Positions 1 to 9,875 of a stretch of 64,000 nucleotides of DNA are shown here, piece after piece. The stretch's first letter is position 1. Each line of letters starts with the position of its first letter. Both the position numbers and the translations under genes were made by a program. The stretch is from Diadophis punctatus similis. Lineage: Eukaryota > Chordata > Lepidosauria > Squamata > Dipsadidae. The stretch covers positions 8,222,596 through 8,286,595 of the forward strand of contig JALIGW010000010.1 in assembly GCA_023053685.1 (NCBI GenBank). Direction: 5' to 3'. Below the pieces are notes generated by a model. That model searched no databases. It was given only the letters and a program-made list of their open reading frames with translations, and was not told where the DNA came from.

Positions 1-44
1 GAAAAGACAATTCATTCTGATTGGCTACCCATCTGACAGCTCCC

Positions 45-51
45 TATAAAA
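45..51 (+). promoter_or_regulatory. TATA box of the Gypsy-A 5' LTR
   Basis: TATAAAA sits inside the LTR about 60 bases upstream of the AATAAA signal at 110-115. The same block recurs in the right LTR at 15201-15207, which supports it as the LTR promoter. Confidence 0.6.
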
Positions 52-162
52 GGAGCGCTGTCAGACGGAGAGCTGAGTTGTCAGCTCAGTGTAGTTCAGT
101 GTTAGAACTAATAAACAAGTTTGCTGAAGTTCACTCCGGCTTCGCCTCCATTCATTCACCTA

Positions 163-484
163 TGTTGGAGTGAGAATTAATCTAACAGAGGCGATGTTTG
201 ATCTTTCTCCCGGAATTCAGACATTAGAAATAAAGCTGGAGTTTAAAAGTCTAATTAAAATATTTATTTCGGTACAAAAACAATAAAATCTCATTGTTTA
301 CATTTCTGCTATAAAATGCGACTCTCCCAGTCAAGAGTCAAGTAAGAAGGAAGGAATGGAGATTCAGGAATGCACACATGCGTACAAGAACATATCAATC
401 ACGTGCTCAGGAATATACCATTATAATAGATAGGGATGCAGTTCCCTGCATATGCATACAACTGACAATAATCACACCGTGACA
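163..484 (-). mobile_element. Solo Copia LTR inserted in the Gypsy-A LTR
   Basis: 322 bp, beginning TGTTGGAGTGAG and ending CCGTGACA, homologous to the LTRs at 40200-40521 and 52245-52558, which belong to a minus-strand element. It is flanked by ACCTA (158-162) and ACCCA (485-489), a 5-bp target duplication with one change. Gypsy-A's other LTR reads straight through this point (…TTCACCCAGTATATAAC at 15293-15310), giving the empty site. No internal Copia sequence remains, so LTR-LTR recombination has removed the body. Confidence 0.9.
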
Positions 485-499
485 ACCCAGTATATAACA

Positions 500-1590
500 C
501 TGGTGACAAAGGTGGGATTGAATGGAAACTGAGGCCGCAGAGAGCTGATTATTAACTGCTCAAGAGCTCAGTCACGGAAAACGAACTGCCATTTGCTGCA
601 ACCCCATTCGTCCTAGACACGTTCACCCAGACTACTGGGCTCGAAATGGTCTATCGAAAAATGGCTGCACTAACACCTTTCTTTCAACCCAGCTTCAGAG
701 ACTTGGGACTCATACATTGTTTGCTTCGAATGCTTCCTCAAAGCAAATGCCTTCACTGAAGTCTTGGACAGCAGGAAAAGAGCCCTGTTCCTAAGCAACT
801 GCGGCTCTGATACATTTGAGACTGCTAGGGCTCTGCTTGCTCCACTGGCCATCCAGGCAGTACTATGGAACACACTGCAAAGCAAGCTGCGGGACCACTA
901 CACACCCAAACCTTCGCAAATCGCTCACCGACACGCCTTCCACCACTGGAACCATGCAGAGGGTGAATCTATCAACACATATGTGGCAGCCCTTCAGAAG
1001 GCAGCACTATACTGTGAGTTTATTAAACTGGATGACGTCCTTTTGGACAGGGTAGTCTACAGGGTAAGAGACATCAAATTAGTGTAGTGTCTCCTCACAA
1101 AACCAAAACTCACCCTGCAGATGGCACTCGACGAGGCCCAAGTGGCAAAAACGTCAAACCAATCGACGGCCGAAATCAAAAAATCGAATAGTCCATCAAC
1201 CTCATGGAGAACAACTACCGCTACCATGCACCAAGACGATGTAAGCAATGGGTAAACCACTGATGAGGACGAGGACGTCTACCGACTCAAGTCATCCAAA
1301 AAGAAAAATCTGGCTGCCGAGAAGAATCAAACAGCATGCGTGGGCTGTGGTGCAAAACCACCCGCGAGCAGCATGCAAATTTAAAAATGTCATCTGCCAG
1401 AGGTGTAATAAGAAGGGGCATCTGCCAGAGTCTGCCAAGCAACACAACTGGCAACACGAAACTGCCCCAGAAAATCATGACAAAGACAACTGGATAGGGG
1501 AGAAGACTGCTTCACCATCTGTCAGGCCAAAGCCATCTTTGATTGGAGACTTTGGCCTGCCACACTTTATGCTTTAAAATGTATTCTTGC
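500..1590 (+). pseudogene. Gypsy-A gag remnant (K02A2.6-like Ty3/Gypsy)
   Basis: Gag is the structural polyprotein of the retrotransposon particle. The clearest open stretch is 764-1087, a capsid-like region with 'LFLSNCGSDTFETARALL' followed by a 'GESINTYVAALQKAALYC' helix, typical of K02A2.6-like Gypsy Gag. After a stop at 1085-1087 homology continues (LTKPKLTLQMALDEAQ), then a zinc-knuckle region near 1335-1440 (CVGCG, CQRCNKKGHLP) with a frameshift and a lost final Cys. The reading frame is broken by several stops, so no functional Gag is possible. It ends where Gypsy-B begins. The protease and the first part of the RT of this element are missing from the window. Confidence 0.7.
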
Positions 1591-1923
1591 TGTGGGAACT
1601 TCGGAAGGGCTGTTGCATGGGGGATGTAGAGATGTAGCTATAACAAATTCCTTCTAGATTCTCAAGGTCATCCTTTGTTCAGCACCTGCCCGGAAGCTGA
1701 TGGGAGTAACGGACATGTTGGCAAAAGATGACTGGTCAACGTGATGAACTTGTGGGTGTGGGGGCAAAGGAATGAACTTTAAACTTGGTGGAGAAACCCT
1801 CGTAGCTTTAGATTCGGGTTTCTCACAGATGTGCCAACATGGCTCTGTTAATAAATTGGAACTTTGAGGAATACTTTGCCTCAGACTCTGATTTAGTTTT
1901 GGATGCTATTTGGAACCCTGACA
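1591..1923 (+). mobile_element. Gypsy-B 5' LTR (probable)
   Basis: A 333-bp non-coding block starting TGTGGGAACTTC and ending CCCTGACA, with AATAAA near 1850-1855, lies directly upstream of the Gypsy-B gag. TG…CA ends and position fit a 5' LTR. No matching 3' LTR is present in the window because the 3' part of Gypsy-B is lost at about 11890, so the boundaries rest on the termini alone. Confidence 0.5.
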
Positions 1924-2031
1924 CTAACCCGAATCTCCCTTTAAAAACTCATCCAGCTACCCCGAGCCCCGGGGCGCTGTTCGGGATCCTGAGCCCTAGC
2001 ACTGACCTGGCAGTGCAAAGATTCAGGGAAG

Positions 2032-3477
2032 ATGGAGGAGAAGAAGCAAGCTGCCGGGGAACAGGTAGAGGACGAATCGACTGGATGCGTCAGAAGCCTC
2101 TACTCTCCATCCCCGGAATTTGCGGCTGCCATGGAGGCCGCGGAGAGAGAAAGCCAGTCGGGGGCTAGGCACAAACAGCCAGCCCCTTGAGCTCCTCTCT
2201 CAGCCGGAGCGGACTTCTCAAGGTGCAGTTGGGGGGTTGAGTCCTCCCCCCAAGTGAGCATGGGAGCCTCACCTGGGCACGGGGTTAGCCTCGGCCCATG
2301 AGTGGAGGCAACAGAAGATCACACTCACCGGGTGCTCCGAAGGTGAGGGATCCCAGCCACGGTCTCACAGTCAATTGCTGATGGATCTCCATGACCAGTT
2401 CGGATGCCTAAGTGTAAGTTGGACAAATCCCCAATCGGGACCCAAAGCCACTAGATGGAACCTGACACAACCCACATTCTCCTTCCCAAGGAAGCACATG
2501 GGGCCCCAGTTGAGTGGGGACACAGCCTCTTTCCACACCGCGGTAAGTGGGACCCCAGGGGATGTCTCCACTAGGGCAAAGCTTACATCGACTACCCTTC
2601 ATCCCGAACCCAGGGCAACCCACCAAGACGGCCTGGGGAGCCCTCAAACTTGGCAGCAGGGAGCATGGAGATTGCCCACTCCAGCCCAGCCACCAAGCCT
2701 CGTCCTAACGCCGCTGTGACAAGCCCCACTTGGGTGGACTTTCTTCCCCGGAATGGGATGGGTCCCCCCTGCAGCCCAACCTTGTGCCAGTGCGTGGAGC
2801 GGCGCAGCAGCCCCCCACAATGCCAGGTCTTGCCACACAAGCCCCGCCGCAAGCGCAGGGAGTCCTGCCCGTGGATGGGGCTGCACCGGGAGCAGGCCAA
2901 CAGCTGCAGCTGGGAGGGGTGCTGAGGGCCCCTGCAGCAAGCCATCGCTCTGCTGGCCGTACACATGCAAGCCGCCGCCCTGCTGGCCCAAGAGCCACCC
3001 CCGCGGTTCCAAGCAAAGTTTGATGGGGACCCTAAGAAGCTGGCCTATTTCCTCCACCGAGTGTGGGCATACGTTGATGAATATGGGGCGCAGTTCCAGT
3101 CAGACAAACAGCTGATTGACAGAATAACCGAGGGGATTAATGAGGGGGAAGCAGCGGAGTGGGTGGCAGAACTCCATGATGAAGCAGCCCCCGAGCTAGG
3201 TGATGCAAATGAGTTTGTCCAATTAATGAGGTTCCATGATGCGGCCCAACACATGGAAGCCGAGACACAGATTCGGAGGTTAAAGCAAGCGGGCTGCCCA
3301 GTGAAAGAATTGGTGTGGGAATTCAGAAGAGCAGCTGGGAAAGTGCGGGATTGGTCCGAACGGCTTTTGGTGCACACGTTCTGAGATGCCCTAGATCCTG
3401 AACTAAGGAAGATGTGTGAGATCCGAGGGGTCCCATGTAGGATGGTGGTATGCCACCACCATCGCTCTGGATCATGT
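2032..3477 (+). pseudogene. Gypsy-B gag, N-terminal part (sushi-ichi-like)
   Basis: The first ATG after the LTR is at 2032 (MEEKKQAAG…). Stops and frameshifts follow, then a clear capsid-like stretch at 2965-3384 with FDGDPKKLAYFLHRVWAYVD, 'GEAAEWVAELHDEAAPELGD' and a C-terminal 'WSERLLVHTF' motif. This pattern is that of sushi-ichi type Ty3/Gypsy Gag, the lineage that gave rise to the mammalian RTL/PEG10 genes. Homology continues past a stop at 3382-3384 (DALDPELRKMCEIRGVP, then WYATTIALD in another frame) to about 3477, where an L2 LINE interrupts it. The Gag tail resumes at about 8043. Confidence 0.75.
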
Positions 3478-4928
3478 AATCTCATTTTTCCGCTCTTATT
3501 GCATCCGCAGATTCTCACCCAGCTGCCTTGTTTAGGGTGACTCGCACCCTCCTTGCCAAAGGGGGGAGTGAGGAACACTTGCAAGGTAGAGCTGAGGAAT
3601 TCGCGCAGTTTCTGACGGATAAAGTCGCTCAGATCCGGTCGAATCTGGACTCCGGCTGGACAGAGTCCATTGAGTTGACAGGGGCAAGTCTTAGTCCAGT
3701 GTTGTGGGAGGAGTTTGAGCCTGTCTCTCCTGATGACGTGGACAAGGCCGTGGGTGCGATGAGCTCTTCCACCTGTTTATTGGACTCGTGCCCCTCCTGG
3801 CTGGTTTCGGCCAGCAGAGAGGTGGCACACGGCTGGATCCAGGCGGTGGTTAATGCTTCTTTTAGGGAGGGATCCGTACCGCAGCCTTTAAAGGTTGCGG
3901 TCGTGAGACCCCTCCTTAAGAAGCCTTCCCTGGATCCAGCAGATTTGAAGAACTTTCGTCCGGTCTCCAACTTATAGGTAAAGTTGTGGAGAAGGTGGTA
4001 GCTTCTCAGCTTCTTCGGCTATTGGAGGAAACTGATCAATCTAGATTCCTATCAGTCGGGTTTCAGGCGCGGCTACAGTACAGAAACTGCCTTGGTCACC
4101 CTGATGGATGATCTCTGGCGAGCCCGGGATGGGGGTAATTCCTCCTTCCTGGTGCTACTTGACCTCTCAGCGGCTTTCGATACCATCGACCATGGTATCC
4201 TTCTGCATCATCTCGGCAAGTTGGGAGTGGGAGGCACCGTTTTACGGTGGTTCTTCTCTTATCTAGCTGACAGGATGCAGTCGGTGTTAGCAGGAGGGCA
4301 GAGGTCGTCTCCTAGGCCCCTGACTTGTGGGGTGCCTCAGGGTTCGGTCCTCTCGCCCATCCTGTTTAACATTTACATGAAACCGCTGGGTGAGATCATC
4401 CGTAGACACGGGGTGAGTTTTCAACAGTACGCTGATGACACCCAGCTGTACATCACCACCCTGTCTCAATTCAGGGAGGAAGTCGATGTAATATGCCGAT
4501 GCCTGGAGGTTGTTAGGACCTGGATGGGGAGAAACAGACTCAAACTCAACCCCGACAAGACTGAGTGGCTCTGGATATTGCCTCCTAAGGACCATGTTGA
4601 CTGTCCCTCCTTGGTTCTTGAGGGAGGAAAATTAACTCCCTCAGAATGGGTTCGCAATTTGGGAGTCCTCCTAGATCCACAGCTAAAATTAGACCAACAC
4701 CTTACAGCTGTGGCTAGGGGGGCTTTTGCACAGGTTCACCTGGTGCACCAATTGCGACCATACTGGGAGAAGGAGGCTCTACTCACGGTCACTCATGCCC
4801 TTGTCACCTCCCAATTGGACTACTGTAGCCCCACTACATGGGGCTACCCTTGAAGAGTATTCGGAGACTTCAACTGGTGCAAAATGCAGCTGCGCGTGCT
4901 GTGGTGGGTGTTTCAAGATACACCCACG
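3478..4928 (+). pseudogene. L2-clade LINE, RT part (5' fragment of a split copy)
   Basis: Reverse transcriptase of a non-LTR retrotransposon. The start is 5'-truncated, matching a point about 600 bp inside the longer plus-strand copy at 42540-45075. Visible motifs in order: 'RPLLKKPSLDPADLKNFRPV' (about 3907-3966), two stops and a frameshift near 3975-4010, 'LLDLSAAFDTIDHGILL' (about 4156-4206), 'GVPQGSVLSPILFNIYM' and an intact YADD catalytic box near 4430. The frame stops at 4851-4853. At 4915-4928 an L1 has been inserted, and the L2 continues at 7502. Inactive. Confidence 0.9.
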
Positions 4929-5588
4929 GGACTTCCGGTTTGGCTCCGACGGCATCGCGACGCTCCTCGTTGGGCGCCTTTCCAAACTCCCATAAAAGCC
5001 GCCAGAACAGCTGTCTGGCGGCTTGAAAATCTCTTCCCCAGGCAAAGGGGAGAGATGAGAGCTTGACAGGTGGGGTAGAGCCCCCCTAGTGCCCTAGGAG
5101 CCATCCAGGGGTACAAAGGATGAGTCTCCTGCTCCGGGAATCCGGAAACCTCCGCTTATGCGGAGCAAGATGCCGCGACCACCGCTGCTTCTACAATGGG
5201 ATGTATAATTATTTTAAGCTTAAAGAAAGCAGCCAGAGAAAGGCAGGAGTCCAGAAGGGCAAGTATCAAAATTTTTGACTTTAACTCCACCGCTGACTTT
5301 CACTTTGGAAAGTAACAAAGCAGCTTAACAAGCAATAAGCAACAATATGGCGATCGGAGATCATGGGTGGGGAAGTGAAAGTGACTTTTGTTTTGCTACT
5401 AGTTTTTTTTCTTATGGAAACTTCTGATCCTGAGAATTGGCTTTGTTCTTTTTGCTTCCTGATTTTGGATTAAAATAATAACTTATATCTTTACAAAAAA
5501 AATAAAAGACTAACTGGTTTTGGACTTGGAAAGAACTTTGCTAAGTAGATATTTGGCTTTCTCTTTGTACTCTTCTGGAAATACTGAA

Positions 5589-6517
5589 ATGGCTTCTAAA
5601 TCTGGAAAGACTGTTTTGCATAAAAGAACTGAGTATTCTTCTGGTCATATTTCAAAAATGCAACTTACATCTGACTTAACACCTTCACAGTCTTTAACAC
5701 CTGAAAATTTATTGAATACTTTAAAAGTTATGAAAAATGAACTGATTATGGAATTTAATTTAAAAATCAATGAAATAGATAAAAAATGCAGGCTGCTTTA
5801 AAGAAGATGGATCAACAACTGAGGGAGGATGTGCTTGAGGTTTTTAAAGTACTAGCAGCAAATACGGAAGTTTTGGCGAATGATTTGGAAAAAAATAAAC
5901 AAGCCTTGATAACTTCGGGGGAATACATAGACAAAATGCAAAATGACATTGTAAATTTTGAAACAGAGGTGTTAATGACTCAATTCTGAAGCATGGAATT
6001 TGCTATAAGGGTGAGAGGCCTGAAAGAGGGAAAATATGAAGATTTGAAAGGAAGGATGGTGGAGGCCCTGGAGCAGGTGTCTGGAATGTCTAAAGGGGAA
6101 CTGGTTATGCAAATTGACAAGATATACAGAGTTAATTCTTGGTTTGCAAAACAAAAACAGCTGCCAAGGGACATTGTAATATATTTTACCACAACAGCTT
6201 TACAGAATAGAATTATACAGGCGACTTTCAAGAATAATCTTCAGGTAAATGGCCAGGAAATAATGATATGGAAAGAAATCCCTCCTAAAATGCTTAAAGC
6301 CAGAAAAGATTATACCTTTTTGGTTGATGAGTTTAAAAGATGAAATCTACAATACAAATGGGATGCACCAACAGGTGTAGTGGTGAAATTTTTGGGAAAA
6401 AGATACCGGCTTAATACGATAAAGAAAGCTACTGAATTTTATGTCAATGTTTTAAAGGCTGATATATCCAAAATTCCAGAGGAAAGAAGCATGAAAGTAA
6501 CAGAGGAGGAGAAGTAA
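5589..6517 (+). pseudogene. L1 ORF1p (nucleic-acid chaperone), frameshifted
   Basis: ORF1p binds L1 RNA as a coiled-coil trimer. The start MASKSGKTVL matches the MASK start of the other L1 ORF1 at 36033. An N-terminal region is followed by a Lys/Glu-rich coiled coil (about 5700-5980) with a frameshift near 5795 and a stop at 5986-5988. The RRM-like and C-terminal parts follow at 5993-6500: 'VRGLKEGKYEDLKGRMVEAL', 'IDKIYRVNSW' and 'PRDIVIYF', then 'IPPKMLKARKDYTFLVDEF'. Another stop falls at 6341-6343. Length without lesions is about 310 codons, normal for the family. Confidence 0.85.
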
Positions 6518-7201
6518 AAGCCATCCATATTTGTTCAAACCGAAACAGCTTCAAAGATTCAAAGTGATTGGCAGAGCCAGACAGATGCTTAAAACGTGAA
6601 AAAGGAGACGGAGGATCGGGGTCAGAAGGGAGGCGAGCTGACAAATTTAAAACTATCAAGCTACAAAAGGATGCAGTGTTGAAATTTACAGGATGGATGG
6701 AGAGGCTAACAGGATTGTATTTCTTCTTTTTATTTCTTTTTTCTTTATTATTAATATTTTTTTAATGATTTATGGATGGAGAGGTTAATATGATTGCATT
6801 TCTTTTTTCTATCTCTTTTTTATATATATTATTAATATTTTTTTTAAAGATTCAGAATTTTTCTGAAGCTAATAATTTGATATATAGTGACTTAGAATTT
6901 TTGTGAAGTTAATAATTTGATATATTGTAATACTATGTTATTAATATTGTGTTTTGATTTTATGATTAAGTTTAAGGTTTTTGAGGTATAAGGGGTTAGT
7001 TTTTAAAATACTAGCATTAGCAACTTGATAGAATATTTTAAATATTTAGGCATTTTGGAATAGGTATAAATATTTAATGTTTATTTTTACTAGTTTATAT
7101 ATAGATTATATAAAAGATAGATGTTTAGTGATGTAAATTACTAGCTTGAGATGGTATGCTGTATGATGTTGGATTAATAATATGTTCTTTTTTATTTTAT
7201 T

Positions 7202-7233
<32 letters not shown>

Positions 7234-7383
7234 ATTATTATTTTCTATTTTTTGATTATGTTTTAAACAGTTTTGAATAATTTGGAGTTAAAGATTTAAA
7301 AAATGTGGAAATTAAGAATTTCTTTTAACTTAATTTAAATTTATTTTATTGAATATTATGCCCTGTACTTTCTCTGGGAAGTC

Positions 7384-7446
7384 CGGGGGGAGGGGGGGAG
7401 GGGGGGAGGGTAAGGGGGTAGGTTGGGGTTAGGGGGGAAGGGGGGA
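7384..7446 (+). repeat. G-rich tract in the L1 3' UTR
   Basis: Runs of 4-7 G separated by A, T or C. L1 3' UTRs commonly carry a purine-rich, G-quadruplex-capable tract at this place. The opposite L1 (32303-36627) keeps only a short GGGGGA remnant at the equivalent position. Confidence 0.6.
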
Positions 7447-7501
7447 GAAAAGAGAAAAATGTTTGTACTTTGTACTTATAAAACTTTTTGAATAAAAAAA
7501 A

Positions 7502-8042
7502 AAGATACACCCACGTAACACCCATACTCCGCCAGTTGCATTGGCTGCTCATTGGTCTCTGGGTACAATTCAAGGTGTTGATCATCATCTTTAAAGCTCT
7601 ACATGGTTTAGGACCAGGTTACCTCCGGGACCGCATTCTACCTCATACTTTCCTTCGACCAGTCAGGTCCCACAGAGTGGGTCTCCTCCAGGTCCCGTCA
7701 GCCAAACAATGCCGACTGGCGGGGCCTAGGGGGAGGGCCTTCTCTGTAGGGGCCCCTGTTCTCTGGAACCAACTTCCCCCAGAGGTCCGAATCATCCCCA
7801 CCTTGCTGGCCTTCCGAAAAGCTGTGAAGACATGGCTCTTCCTGCAGGCAGGTTTCTGAGACAATTTTACATCTGAGGTCTCTCCCATGTATGCATGGTG
7901 TTGTATGTCTTTTTTTAACTTTTTTAAAATTGTTTTTAATGATTTTATTGTTTGGTGTTCTTTAAAATGCTGTATGCCGCCCTGAGTTCTTATGGAGTAG
8001 GGCGGCATAGAAGAATTCCCAAATAAAATAAATAAATAAATC
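7502..8042 (+). pseudogene. L2-clade LINE, C-terminus and 3' end (second fragment)
   Basis: Continuation of the L2 interrupted by the L1. Open from 7516 to 7857 with the C-terminal motifs LHWLLIGLWVQFKVL, 'FKALHGLGPGYLRDRI' and 'AFSVGAPVLWNQLPPEVR', ending in WLFLQAGF. The 3' UTR ends with the hairpin-like 'GCCGCCCTGAGTTCTTATGG…GGGCGGCATA' (about 7977-8008) and an AAATAAAT tail (8018-8041). The same C-terminus and 3' hairpin occur in the copies at 42261-42535 and 44550-45075. Confidence 0.9.
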
Positions 8043-9108
8043 CGAGACAGGAAAAAAACTCCCGCCGACCGGACAGCTAGGACATCGGATCCCCCCGAGA
8101 CAAGCCGCGGGCCCAAGCCCTGAATCAACTAGGGGTGTGAAATGCTATTGGTGTGGCCAAGCCGGCCATCGAGCTTCCGAGTGCCTGGCGCCAGCCCCCA
8201 TTGTGCTACAGAGGGCCAGGCCACCTCTGGGGCCCAAAAAGAAGCTTGTGAAGCCATCAGAGTTGGGACGCTTGGCCCTACAAGTGGAGGAGTCCCCTCC
8301 CCCCTCTGGCAACACCGAGACATAGTCAGCGAAGGAATCGCCCCCGAGATGGGACGAGGGAGGCAGTGGCGAAGATGACCCGATGGTGAGTGAAGCAGTT
8401 CGCCCCTTCCTCATAAAAGCAAAAATCCTGGTGCCAGAGACGGGGAAGAAGGGAGATGTAGATGCTATGATAGACATGGGCTGTTCGAGGTGCCTAATCA
8501 GCAAAGCAGTGGTAGAGAAGCTAGGGATCCACACCAGGCCCCTAGCAACCCCCATCCGGTTCCAACAAGTGGACGGATCGCTAATTGGGGGAACCCCCAC
8601 CACTCTCCTCACGGAGTTGGTAGACATGCAAATGGGACGCTACCACGAACTTCTCCGCCCCCAAAATGTCGGAAGCAATCATCCACCATAAAATGGGAGG
8701 ATGGGTATCGGAAGCTAACCCTGCACATCGGGCCTACACCCCCATCAAAAATTCAGAGTCACCAGGAGAAGTTAATGCCCCTGGGCGCAAACCATCCCCA
8801 GCTGGCAGCCCCTGCAAGGGAGACCACTCCCCCAGGCTCCCAGCAGGTGCCAGCAGAATACCGAGACCTAGAGGGGGTGTTTAGTGAGGAAGACTGCAAC
8901 TACCTCCCCCCTCACCAGCCTATGGACTGTGCGATAGAATTCAAACCGGGAGCCATGCTCCCAACGCCCAAAATGTACTCCATGACCCCGAAGGAACTGG
9001 GAGAGTTGAAAAGATACATTGATGCAACTTGGAGCGGGGCTTCATCCAACGGCAAAATTGAGGGTTGCAGCCCCCGTGCTCTTCAAAGAGAAAAAAGACA
9101 GGGGAAGG
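8043..9108 (+). pseudogene. Gypsy-B Gag zinc knuckle, protease and start of RT
   Basis: Gag resumes with a CCHC knuckle, CYWCGQAGHRASEC (about 8139-8180). An aspartic protease follows (8383-8690) with 'AMIDMGCSRCLIS'. The catalytic triad DSG/DTG reads DMG at 8473-8481, a substitution expected to kill the enzyme. The stretch 'PVPAEYRDLEGVFSEEDCNYLPPHQP' (about 8843-8923) and 'MYSMTPKELGELKRYID' (about 8972-9022) mark the linker into RT, ending at 'APVLFKEKKDRGK' before a hAT-like insertion at 9109. Frames shift at least twice. Sushi-ichi type Ty3/Gypsy by its protease and linker motifs. Confidence 0.8.
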
Positions 9109-9875
9109 CAATGTTCCCACTAATTTTTTTCCGGTGTGTGCGGAAAAGTATAGTGTCTGAGCAGCACATTTTTATGCCTGAGCACCTGAATTTTTTAATA
9201 AATAAATAAATAAATCTCCCTTTCCAGTGGGTTAGAGAATTCATGCACAATGTAGCATTGCCTACAAAGCAGGTTGGTACCTCCATCTGGAAAAAGGGGA
9301 AGGGATGGTTTTATCGCAACCCTAGAAGTGTGAGTGTGGGGGTGGGAGAAAACCAAGGAGGCTCATCCCCAAAGCAGAGACAGCTCGTTTTTGAAAGAAT
9401 GCAGATGGAACAAGACCACAACAGAAACCAGTGAAAAGATCACCCCAATTCTTTATTTATTTACAGATGTTATTTCTAGCCGTCTCCTTTCCCAGTCAAG
9501 TAAGCCCTCGCTTCCCCCACGCCCTTTCCCCTCATTTGCAGTCTCAAAGCAGGAGGCAAACGGGGAGGGGGAGGGGGAGGGTAGAGGAAAGAGATTTGTT
9601 CTTTTATTCTTGCAGATCATCCCTAATCTGTTTTCTCTCACAGAGCATCCTGGGACACGTAGTCCTCCATTCAAGCATTCGTTCGACATACGCCAATAAG
9701 AAACTACCATTCCCATCAGGAAGCACAAAACCCTTTTAGCCTCCTGTCTAGTCCCCCCCAACCGTTCCTCCCACTGAGGGCATCAACAACAACTGCGCGG
9801 CAGTTGGAAAGTGCTGCACTGAAGTTTGTTGTTGCGTGTGCGGCCATGCAGCCGCACAGCTTACAGGGAACAGTG
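9109..9875. mobile_element. hAT (Charlie-like) non-autonomous element, probable
   Basis: A 767-bp non-coding block interrupts the Gypsy-B RT frame. Its ends are imperfect inverted repeats: CAATGTTCCCACTAA on the left and TTACAGGGAACAGTG on the right. CAGTGTTCCC-type ends are characteristic of Charlie-like hAT elements. No 8-bp target duplication is visible (GGGGAAGG versus GAATTATG), so the ends may have been trimmed. Inside are an (AATA)n stretch at 9199-9214 and a G/A tract at about 9557-9582. No transposase is visible. Confidence 0.55.

Larger units (their letters stand above)
1..499 (+). mobile_element. Gypsy-A 5' LTR (5' end outside window), split by a solo Copia LTR
   Basis: The stretch resembles 15130-15312 closely: same CCAAT-like/TATA block, the AATAAA at 110-115 and the 'ttcattcaccCAGTATATAACA' end. 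It is the left LTR of the Gypsy element whose right LTR is 15100-15312. A Copia solo LTR occupies 163-484, so the true LTR parts are 1-162 and 490-499. The LTR ends in CA at 499 and the internal region begins with CTGGTGACAAAGG, the expected primer-binding position. The start of the LTR lies outside the window, so its target duplication cannot be checked. Confidence 0.8.
4929..7501 (+). mobile_element. ORF2-less L1 element (HAL1-like) with 14-bp target duplication
   Basis: The element starts GGACTTCCGGTTTGGC, the same 5' end as the minus-strand L1 at 36627, and ends …GTACTTTGTACTTATAAAACTTTTTGAAT followed by an A run. It is flanked by AAGATACACCCACG at 4915-4928 and 7502-7515, a perfect 14-bp duplication of L2 sequence. 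It holds a GC-rich 5' UTR (about 4929-5400), ORF1 (5589-6517), an AT-rich region (about 6520-7370), a G-rich tract (7384-7446) and the L1 3' end. I see no endonuclease or RT sequence, so it resembles a 'half-L1'. Confidence 0.9.

Noticed and set aside
2371..3115. Several 80-140-codon frames on both strands
   Set aside because: Shadows of the GC-rich Gypsy-B gag; only the frame at 2965-3384 shows family motifs.
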